DNA from: Sinotaia quadrata
Lineage: Eukaryota > Mollusca > Gastropoda > Architaenioglossa > Viviparidae
Direction: 5' to 3'
NCBI GenBank assembly: GCA_028829895.1
Contig: CM054181.1
Location: 31,267,357-31,331,356 of the forward strand
Length of the DNA stretch: 64,000 bases
The notes under the pieces were generated by a model, which saw nothing but the letters and a program-made list of their open reading frames with translations, was not told the origin of the DNA and made no database searches. Both the position numbers and the translations under genes were made by a program. Positions 59,601 to 64,000 of the stretch are shown one piece after another (within the stretch, counting starts at the first letter, position 1; each line of letters starts with the position of its first letter).

Positions 59601-62547
59601 AATAAAAGTAACGAAACATAAACACTATATCTAATTTCGACAGTTACATATGTAAATCATTTAAAAAAGAATAATGCAACCTATTCCTTGCCTTTTTATA
59701 TGTAACCTTTACCTGTCTATGAAGGGAATCCTTCCATATTTTAAATATAAATTTTCAATGTTTATCTGTAATGGTAAAATAAGATATTGTTTGTACTATG
59801 TATAATTTGGAAATATTGTGGTAAAGTCATTTCTAAAGTGAAAGTGCAGAATGGACAGAATGGAGAGGGAGGTAATCTTGTTTGAGTGAGTGCGTGGATA
59901 TAGACTAGTAGTTGCGAGGTAGGATTATTGTTATTGTTTGTGAGAAGTCTAGCTCCCTGGTATCTATGCAGTAGGGAAGTCGTCTTAAACGTTCAGTTCT
60001 CCAGTCTTGATTTTTGATCGTGTTAGATGGTTCATGCAACCTTTAGGCTGATGGAATTGCGAACTTGTTATTACTAATTCTCCAGGAGACACCACTCGTC
60101 TCTCTCACTTGGCGGATGTGCAGTCGCTGTAAATGTTTTCTCTCTTCCACAACATTAAAGACAACATTTACCATCACAAAATATTTCCATAGGTGTAAAA
60201 CGTCTTACTAAAGGAAAAGACAAAACCGATTTTAATCTATATTTACCAGGCACCCATCCATATTTTTGCTTCTCCAAAATAAAGTTATGAATGTCTAAGA
60301 AGGTCAATAAATTAAATCAACAGTCAAATACACATATAACATATAAAAAAGATTACTTGACATCAGTATTACCATAAACCACATTCAAATAATTTTTGTA
60401 CTACGCAAACTTATATCTAAAAAATTACAATTCAAGAATTCAATACAAATCAAATGATAATTCTTATCAGAGGTACGAAAAGCAGTTATTAGAAATAAGT
60501 GACACTAATTTCTATGTAACGTGATTTAGGCACTGTCTCAATAGATTTTAGTGCACTTTTATAAAAAAAGACACAGGTTTAATGTCCATCAATTCCACAT
60601 GTATCTTTTGCACATTTGTAGGACACAGGTATAGTGTTATTCTCTCGAGGTTATCTAGGATGCCCTCATCATATTTAGCTTTTTCAAGCAGAATAAGAAT
60701 TGTGGTAATTTCCAATAACATCTTTATACCAGAAATTGCTCGATATAGTCAGCATACTATGCTACTATACAACAACAGGTTGTTGTGTATTCTCCAAACA
60801 CTTGCACACTGCTCCGTGCTTCTACCTCACTCGGTCATAGCGGTTTATAATTAGTAAACAACGAGGTTCAAATTATACACAGAAAAGAAAGGCTGCTTAT
60901 TCCGTATGAAATGTAATCAGCCAACAAGTACTAATTTCCAGTTTAGACATCTTTTAACTCGAATCATCTTACACACGTCTCAACTTACAGTTTCCTGCAA
61001 CATTATTTATTAGTCGATTAGATGCACATAATATAATAAATACAGCATAGCAATTTATGAACAGGTTCACTAGGATCAAGGTCAAGTGTTAGGCATATTA
61101 TATACGAGCATCTTAGTTAAACATTTGTAGAAATAATAGTCTACTCACATAATACATCTCTATGTAAACGGAAGTTTAACCCATCAATAGCAAAATATTA
61201 CAAAATACAATAAATGAAAATCAAATTAAATAAACATTAATTCTTAATTTATGGTTAATGAAAGAATAAGTTTTCCTAAACAATTCTTAAGAAAATTGAT
61301 TTTTGAAATAAATTGTTTCCCACTTAAGAAATTAATTATTTTAAGAGTAGTGTTCTTTTATATTGTATGATAGAAAGGTTTGTGATATTCATTTTACATG
61401 CATTGTAAGAAAAATAATATTTAATCTGAACATGAAACCTACAGGGAAGTCAAAGACGTCAGTTGTAGAACTGCACCATATGAATCAAGACTTAGATTGT
61501 TGTTGCTTAGATCTCTGAAAAGAAAAACAAAAGTGCAAATATAAGTATTACCACACGGACCAGGGGTTGTGTTTTAGTCTGCTGTAAAGATGAAACATTC
61601 GTGTCAAGATCTCTTATGACCGGATTTAAAGGTCATTTTTATTCTAATTATAGTATGTAAACATTTCTGAATTAACATTTATCTATGTAGCCTAAAATAG
61701 AGAAGTATTATGATTTACAATATATGTCTGAACGCATGTTTTCTAGCTATTATTTCAGTAGTTTTTATTCTTGGAACCTTTCTCACATAATAATGTGTCA
61801 TTTTATAATAAATACTATCCACACGTTACGTATAAGAAAAAGAAAACTTACAGTTCTGTAAGGGCGCTCAAATTGTTAAATGCGCATTCTGGGATGTATG
61901 ATAGAGAGTTGTTCCCGAGTGACCTGTACGAAGATAATAATGCTTGTTATATCACATATCACAAGAAACGGATTAAGGTGATTATTGGTTTTAGAAAATT
62001 CCTGTTTGAGTAATAAATTACTACGTTTTACATTTTAAATCCAGTACTAATGTATTTTTTTCTTGTTATGGAGAGATGGCTATACGTTGAATGATCTGCT
62101 CTGATTGTCAGTGATTTAGATATAGAAAGACTGACATGAAAGTCAATAAAATGCAGTCATGACAATTATTTGTCTTTTGTTCTCCTTTAATGCTAATGAA
62201 CATGATAAGTTGCAGATTAAAGATTAAAGTATTCCTGGTTAAGACACGAATGAAATCAAATTATGAATTTTTTTTTATCAACTCTGAGTTCTTAAGGAAA
62301 TGTATTTAATGAATTTGTGCACAAAGAACTTTTGCATGAACGAAGTTTGACAGTATATTCTAGAAACTAATTATACATATTAATTTGTTGATTTAATGTT
62401 TATATATTATAATTGAAAACATATTTTGACAGACAAACGTGAAGAAATAATATTTATTCTAAAATTGTTACAAACAGTTGTGTCAAATTCGTTAGGAGGC
62501 TAAATGTGCCACACGTAACAGTCTGCATCCTGTTGCTGCTTAGGTTA
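32601..62547 (-). CDS. Gene 2: LRR-LU-GAIN-GPS-7TM adhesion GPCR, 5' part outside window
   Basis: Second receptor gene on the minus strand, entering from the right. 23 coding exons join in phase (948 codons plus stop). Order in the part seen: six LRRs (residues 1-144), LRR C-cap and short LRRCT (145-208), Ly6/uPAR-like module (about 208-290), linker and GAIN-A (291-490), GAIN-B (491-588), GPS (588-633), TM1 to TM7 (about 634-900) and a short tail. It is a self-cleaving, G-protein-coupled surface receptor by family. Signal peptide, LRRNT and any earlier LRRs lie right of 64000. SEA and HRM exons like those of gene 1 were not found, and the phases close without them. Paralogous to gene 1 in domain order. 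Confidence 0.9.
34535..34662. repeat. TATTA/TA microsatellite
   Basis: Pure attat/tatat repeat ending in (TA)n. Confidence 0.95.
35115..35700. repeat. Two tandem arrays
   Basis: 35115-35275: 21-22 bp unit (aaggttaccttggtgtgtta). 35280-35690: diverged 45-60 bp unit with tgtgagaaatgagttagagc. Both lie in the presumed last intron or 3' flank of gene 2. Confidence 0.88.
36360..36433. repeat. (TG)n microsatellite
   Basis: About 37 TG units, some 45 bp from the donor of the TM7-end exon of gene 2. Confidence 0.97.
36479..36587 (-). CDS. Gene 2 end of TM7 and proximal tail
   Basis: 109-nt exon GLFIFVHNCLLKNEVRNAWF and on, directly continuing NSLQ of the previous exon: the NSLQG.FIF..HC...EVR..W landmark. 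Acceptor cttgtcaag, donor gtgagt (phase 1). The first half of the exon with its acceptor is copied several times just upstream (36590-36930). Confidence 0.93.
36590..36930 (-). repeat. Array of partial copies of the TM7-end exon and its acceptor
   Basis: Five successive units (spacing about 65-70 bp) repeat the 36555-36620 segment: gcagttatgtacgaaaatga, then acaggctcttgacaag, then aaacgatataaacagtcata. Each unit holds the acceptor and the first codons of the real exon 36479-36587. Going upstream the copies decay. The long minus-strand ORF here is a by-product. Confidence 0.9.
37856..38135 (-). CDS. Gene 2 TM5-TM6-TM7 exon
   Basis: 280-nt exon starting with the ECL2 CWL motif. TM5 (LYLAFAIPVFIILIVNF) and a basic third loop follow, then TM6 with LLGLTWVFSVFLF and TM7 ending FVICNSLQ. 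All landmark residues of adhesion GPCRs are present. Acceptor atttcag, donor gtagag, phase 0. Confidence 0.96.
38749..38824 (-). CDS. Gene 2 TM4 exon
   Basis: 76-nt exon VPLVIVIITLSVNKTDNYGS and on: the WG.P...V TM4 pattern and YG of the second extracellular loop. Phases match on both sides (1 to 2). Acceptor gttttag, donor gtatgt. Confidence 0.92.
39600..40375. repeat. 30-31 bp minisatellite
   Basis: More than 20 copies of a unit with ttaactatggcatacaataa in the TM3-TM4 intron of gene 2. Diverged units (ctaagttgaacaat) extend it left to about 39200. ORFs on both strands are repeat artefacts. Confidence 0.95.
41390..41613 (-). repeat. Copies of the TM3 exon 3' end and donor
   Basis: Three extra copies (about 67 bp each) of the TM3 exon edge and donor (acttaccccaggcaaacaat...), with donor-like positions near 41408, 41476 and 41540. 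The functional one is at 41608-41613. Confidence 0.9.
41614..41758 (-). CDS. Gene 2 TM3 exon
   Basis: 145-nt exon with the family motif FCWMAVESFYMYYSLVVVF (TM3), then KLILKCSLFAW entering TM4. Acceptor tgtgcag, donor gtaagt (phase 1). The exon end and donor recur three times downstream (41390-41590). Confidence 0.95.
42135..42330 (+). repeat. Dispersed repeat family A, copy 2
   Basis: gacaccactcgtctctctca, then gtaaatgttttctctcttcc, acaacattaaa and cttactaaaggaga; about 80 percent like the copies at 60075 and 63055 by eye. Confidence 0.82.
42782..42905 (-). CDS. Gene 2 TM2 exon
   Basis: 124-nt exon: first intracellular loop (NLRRDIPSKLLINLSLALMV and on) into TM2 and the first extracellular loop with the conserved VCK cysteine. 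Acceptor ctcaaag, donor gtacgg. Confidence 0.93.
42908..43150. repeat. 33-34 bp tandem repeat abutting the TM2 acceptor
   Basis: Seven copies of a unit with agtatggtattaatgcatta; the array starts 3 to 10 bp from the acceptor of the TM2 exon. Confidence 0.93.
43560..43728. repeat. 42-bp tandem repeat abutting the TM1 donor
   Basis: Four copies of a unit with tggtcatttaatgaaacaca; the last copy ends at the gtaagc donor of the TM1 exon. Confidence 0.92.
43733..43860 (-). CDS. Gene 2 TM1 exon
   Basis: 128-nt exon. The juxtamembrane part (QHQTSLKIVSNIG) leads into TM1 (CSLSMVALLITLLTYGIF), matching the IGC.iS...L adhesion-GPCR pattern. Acceptor cttccag, donor gtaagc (phase 2). Confidence 0.93.
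44085..44230. repeat. Direct duplication, about 67 bp
   Basis: Two adjacent copies of a segment with tttccattgcactaactatt. Confidence 0.92.
44460..45345. repeat. Diverged pieces of family A in both orientations
   Basis: 44550-44690 resembles 60355-60475 on the plus strand. 44920-45345 resembles the reverse complement of 59870-60060. The pieces look like an older, rearranged copy. Short ORFs here have no recognisable domain. Confidence 0.5.
45905..46165. repeat. (CA)n, (TG)n and (TATC)n cluster
   Basis: (CA)n 45905-45953, (TG)n 46020-46060, (TATC)n 46088-46160; the last stops 5-8 bp from the GPS exon donor. Another 51-bp array lies upstream of the exon (46365-46480). Confidence 0.95.
46169..46306 (-). 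CDS. Gene 2 GPS exon
   Basis: 138-nt phase 0-0 exon holding a complete GPCR proteolysis site: CVFWN...L..WS..GC, then TVCKCDHLTHFALLM. The four cysteines, both tryptophans and the H-L/T cleavage tripeptide are intact, so self-cleavage is expected, with the tethered agonist starting at THFALLM. Acceptor tctgaag, donor gtttgt. Confidence 0.95.
47108..47362. repeat. 50-bp tandem repeat
   Basis: Five almost identical copies of a unit with tatattctctcactgtgact in the GAIN-B/GPS intron. Confidence 0.96.
47893..48051 (-). CDS. Gene 2 GAIN-B exon 2
   Basis: 159-nt phase 0-0 exon with INSYVMSATVKGKNITNSTD and then KIIITLLHKIQ: the S.V.S..V.G..I.N....V.I.L.H strands that precede the GPS. Acceptor gttccag, donor gtacac. 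Confidence 0.88.
48170..48640. repeat. Two related tandem arrays
   Basis: 48185-48400: about 50-bp unit with aacattgtgtccttattaaa. 48430-48600: about 47-bp unit with tttgtcggtatgaactattt. Confidence 0.9.
48985..49181 (-). repeat. 57-bp array grown from the GAIN-B exon donor edge
   Basis: Three copies of a unit with cttggaatacaaaatgtcca; the unit next to the exon carries the true donor (caaatgacctcaag). Confidence 0.85.
49182..49307 (-). CDS. Gene 2 GAIN-B exon 1
   Basis: 126-nt phase 0-0 exon containing YLPPSVLYVTSDTRITYAVL, the classic LP..VL.....R..Y.V strand pair of GAIN-B. Acceptor cgttacag. Donor gtcatt is weak and is the first unit of a tandem array (48985-49181). Confidence 0.82.
49811..49991 (-). 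CDS. Gene 2 GAIN A/B exon
   Basis: 181-nt exon (FTLLKACVFNTRMLRVIDEI and on; later ALYAHDFRQCTITVP). Helices of GAIN-A lead to the first strands of GAIN-B. Acceptor tctgaaag, donor gtaagt, ends in phase 0. Confidence 0.82.
50497..50612. repeat. 24-bp tandem repeat
   Basis: Four to five copies of tgtgtactttaacaatgaag downstream of the GAIN-A exon of gene 2. Confidence 0.92.
50677..50979 (-). CDS. Gene 2 GAIN subdomain A exon
   Basis: 303-nt exon. A polar start (CGKDTRPSGTDHDDSAQNSS) is followed by helical segments with DVNRIMDITENMQ and ITGVLSLLMNLSYEVLEKAQ, the GAIN-A pattern. Acceptor cgtacag, chosen so that the CG left over from the previous exon completes an Arg codon. Donor gtaagg. Confidence 0.82.
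52344..52464 (-). CDS. Gene 2 linker exon before GAIN
   Basis: 121-nt exon (KEEMSATFEDSSPADSCIDL and on), polar, Ser/Thr-rich with NTT. Acceptor tcttacag, donor gtaaaa. It sits where gene 1 has its SEA and HRM exons. I do not recognise a domain. Confidence 0.65.
52538..52965 (+). repeat. Dispersed repeat family B, copy 2
   Basis: Longest copy of the family, matched by 5583-5900 and inverted by 53930-54560. The 69-codon ORF inside it is not conserved among copies. Confidence 0.78.
53505..53666 (-). CDS. Gene 2 Ly6/uPAR-like module, second exon
   Basis: 162-nt exon (WFVCTSKILNKGLCNVSRKR and on) ending with the CC-x4-C hallmark (CCKPRDCEH). It matches gene 1 exon 16 (LCDVSR..., CCLGKECN), but the final Asn is His-flanked Glu here and fewer cysteines are present. 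Acceptor ttccatag; donor gtacat, chosen by phase over a gttatg five bases upstream in the gene. Confidence 0.65.
53930..54565 (-). repeat. Dispersed repeat family B, copies 3 and 4 (inverted)
   Basis: 54185-54560 is a near full-length reverse copy (ctttatcagtcagtt... to tttactctgcca). 53930-54160 is a second, partial one. With copy 2 they form an inverted pair around the LU exon at 53505-53666. Confidence 0.75.
54943..55028 (-). CDS. Gene 2 Ly6/uPAR-like module, first exon
   Basis: 86-nt exon (NEHLCVDIRCKNTTLVIHTN and on, ending SVCG). It aligns with gene 1 exon 15, which ends SRVCGSKE. Acceptor gttatcag, donor gtaaat (phase 1). Short tandem copies of the region with the acceptor lie just upstream (55029-55090). 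Confidence 0.65.
55143..55229 (-). CDS. Gene 2 LRRCT-like exon
   Basis: 87-nt exon (PNYTCHLKKLTGGDDSHRNL and on), a shortened LRR carboxy-cap. The DPNYTCHL start resembles NPxxCxCxL, but it has one cysteine only and is half the length of the gene 1 cap. Acceptor taaacag, donor gttaga (phase 2). Confidence 0.62.
55448..55552 (-). CDS. Gene 2 last LRR / C-cap exon
   Basis: 105-nt exon, phase 2 at both ends (NLTGNTLIGIEHLAKNKSIF and on). Acceptor tgtttag; donor gtcagt, chosen because it alone gives phase 2 into the LRRCT exon. Counterpart of the 84-nt exon of gene 1. Confidence 0.65.
56488..56697. repeat. (TG)n and (CA)n microsatellites
   Basis: (TG)n 56489-56526 and (CA)n 56636-56696 in the intron between the sixth LRR exon and the LRR C-cap exon. 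A (CA)n tract also lies at 53398-53428. Confidence 0.97.
57060..57285. repeat. 55-bp tandem repeat
   Basis: Four copies of a unit with tacaggtgatctatcattag. The rest of 55750-58330 holds no exon I can support. Confidence 0.9.
58337..58408 (-). CDS. Gene 2 LRR exon f (duplicated unit 1)
   Basis: 72-nt phase-2 LRR exon (DLSRNRLSLDLYDAVLQL and on), acceptor gtttcag, donor gtaggt. Next coding exon is about 2.8 kb downstream. Confidence 0.88.
58746..58817 (-). CDS. Gene 2 LRR exon e (duplicated unit 1)
   Basis: 72-nt phase-2 LRR exon (SLGNNSISYIPECAFSNL and on), acceptor ttgtacag, donor gtaagt. Confidence 0.9.
59505..59576 (-). CDS. Gene 2 LRR exon d (duplicated unit 1)
   Basis: 72-nt phase-2 LRR exon (NLSSNRMQTVTCGTFSLL and on), identical to 62476-62547, with the same weak gtttgt donor. 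Confidence 0.85.
59840..60300 (+). repeat. Dispersed repeat family A, copy 3
   Basis: gagacaccactcgtctctct at 60085 and cttactaaaggaaaagacaa mark the core. The wider element (59840-60480) is also seen in pieces at 44.5-45.3 kb. Confidence 0.8.
60627..60698 (-). pseudogene. Candidate LRR exon relic (unit 1)
   Basis: The minus strand reads LLEKAKYDEGILDNLERITL, with the spacing of an LRR and a phase-2 end at a gtgtcc site, but no acceptor at the expected place and no conserved Asn. The copy in unit 2 (about 63620-63695) reads the same up to the donor. Confidence 0.4.
61443..61514 (-). CDS. Gene 2 LRR exon c (duplicated unit 2)
   Basis: 72-nt phase-2 LRR exon (DLSNNNLSLDSYGAVLQL and on), donor gtaggt. 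It differs from 58337-58408 mostly at residue-changing positions (R to N twice, L/S, D/G, Y/S). Confidence 0.86.
61852..61923 (-). CDS. Gene 2 LRR exon b (duplicated unit 2)
   Basis: 72-nt phase-2 LRR exon (SLGNNSLSYIPECAFNNL and on), donor gtaagt. Paralogue of 58746-58817 with five base differences, three of them changing the residue. Confidence 0.88.
62476..62547 (-). CDS. Gene 2 LRR exon a (duplicated unit 2)
   Basis: 72-nt phase-2 LRR exon (NLSSNRMQTVTCGTFSLL and on), acceptor tttcag, donor gtttgt (weak). Identical base for base to the exon at 59505-59576. Confidence 0.85.
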
Positions 62548-62829
62548 CTGAAACACAGAAAGAATAAAGGAAATAAAAGTAACGAAACATAAACACTATA
62601 TCTTAATTTCGACAGTTACATATTTAAAACATTCAGCAAAGAATAATGCTACCTATTCCTTGCCTTTTTATATGTAACCTGTATCTGTCTATGAAGGAAA
62701 TCCTTCCATATTTTAAATATAAATTTTCAATGTTTATCTGTAATGGTAAAATAAGATATTGTTTGTACTATGTATAATTTGGAAATATTGTGGTAAAGTC
62801 ATTTCTAAAGTGAAAGTGCAGAGTGGACA

Positions 62830-63290
62830 GAATGGAGAGGGAGGTAATCTTGTTTGAGTGAGTGCGTGGATATAGACTAGTAGTTGCGAGGTAGGATTAT
62901 TGTTATTGTTTGTGAGAAGTCTAGCTCCCTGGTATCTATGCAGTAGGGAAGTCGTCTTAAACGTTCAGTTCTCCAGTCTTGATTTTTGATCGTGTTAGAT
63001 GGTTCATGCAACCTTTAGGCTGATGGAATTGCGAACTTGTTATTACTAATTCTCCAGGAGACACCACTCGTCTCTCTCACTTGGCGGATGTGCAGTCGCT
63101 GTAAATGTTTTCTCTCTTCCACAACATTAAAGACAACATTTACCATCACAAAATATTTCCATAGGTGTAAAACGTCTTACTAAAGGAAAAGACAAAACCG
63201 ATTTTAATCTATATTTACCAGGCACCCATCCATATTTTTGCTTCTCCAAAATAAAGTTATGAATGTCTAAGAAGGTCAATAAATTTATTA
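62830..63290 (+). repeat. Dispersed repeat family A, copy 4
   Basis: Nearly identical to copy 3, having been duplicated with the 3.1-kb unit. Confidence 0.85.
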
Positions 63291-64000
63291 AATCAACAGT
63301 CAAATACACATATAACAGATAAAAAAGATTACTTGACATCAGTATTACCATAAACCACATTCAAACAATTTTTGTACTACGCAATCCTATATTAAAAAAA
63401 TACAATTCAAGTATTCAATACAAATCAAATGATAATTCTTATCAGAGATACGAAAAGCAGTTATTAGAAATAAGTGACACTAATTTCTATGTAACGTGAT
63501 TTAGGCACTGTCTCAATAAATTTTAGTGCACTTTTATAACAAAGACACAGGTTTAATGTCCATCATTAGTATACCAATTCCACATGTATCTTTTGCACAT
63601 TTGTAGTACACTGGTTTACTGTTATTCTCTCGAGGTTATCCAGGATGCCTTCATCATATTTAGCTTTTTCAAGCAGAATAAGAATTGTGGTAATTTCCAA
63701 TAACATCTTATATACTAGAAATTGCTCGATATAGTCAGCATACTATGCCACTATACAACAACAGGTTGTTGTGTATTCTCCAACACTTGCAACTGCTCCG
63801 TGCTTCTACCTCACTCGGTCATAGCGGTTTATAATTAGTAAACAACGAGGTTCAAATTATACACAGAAAAGAAAGGCTGCTTATTCCGTATGAAATGTAA
63901 TCAGCCAACAAGTACTAATTTCCAGTTTAGACATCTTTTAACTCGAATCATCTTACACACGTCTCAACTTACAGTTTCCTGCAACAGTATTTATTAGTCG

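Larger units (their letters stand above)
58090..61185. repeat. 3.1-kb tandem duplication, copy 1
   Basis: Homologous along its length to 61186-64000 at an offset of about 3.0-3.1 kb. It contains three LRR exons, one LRR exon relic and a family A element. From about 59505 to 60300 the two copies are almost identical; the left part is clearly diverged. Confidence 0.92.
61186..64000. repeat. 3.1-kb tandem duplication, copy 2
   Basis: Second copy; the homology continues to the right edge of the window (63961-64000 matches 60981-61019), so further copies may follow. Confidence 0.92.

Noticed and set aside
60582..60854. 90-codon plus-strand ORF in the duplicated unit
   Set aside because: Antisense to the LRR relic; not kept open in the second copy.

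Overview
This is an AT-rich animal nuclear genome window. The genes have many small exons, GT-AG introns and canonical adhesion-GPCR motifs, and microsatellites and 30-65 bp minisatellites are very dense. A lophotrochozoan, most likely a mollusc, fits the intron style, the repeat style and the receptor type; that assignment is inference and no species is claimed.

Layout: two large paralogous receptor genes lie head-to-tail on the minus strand. Gene 1 runs from its start codon at 26030 leftwards and leaves the window past 2236. I could chain 23 coding exons with every reading phase matching (2526 nt, 842 codons): signal peptide and LRRNT cap, eleven 72-nt LRR exons, an 84-nt LRR exon, LRRCT cap, a cysteine-rich Ly6/uPAR-like (LU, three-finger) module, a SEA-like module, a hormone-receptor (HRM) module and the start of a GAIN domain. 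Its GPS and 7TM part must lie left of the window. Gene 2 enters from the right edge and ends near 32.6 kb. I could chain 23 exons (2848 nt, 948 codons plus stop, all phases matching): six 72-nt LRR exons, LRR C-cap, short LRRCT, LU-like module, GAIN, an intact GPS (H-L/T cleavage site), TM1 to TM7 and a short cytoplasmic tail. Its signal peptide and first LRRs lie right of the window.

The two genes share order and domain logic (LRR, LU, GAIN, GPS, 7TM), but in gene 2 I see no exons for the SEA and HRM modules of gene 1. Both should be cell-surface receptors with a ligand-binding LRR/LU head and a self-cleaving GAIN stalk. No other gene is convincing. About 26.0-32.5 kb is intergenic and filled with repeats.

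The rest is intron. Three things stand out: (a) a 3.1-kb tandem duplication at 58.1-64 kb that adds three LRR exons to gene 2; (b) many minisatellites start at, or contain copies of, exon edges and splice sites of these genes; (c) two dispersed repeat families have several copies each.
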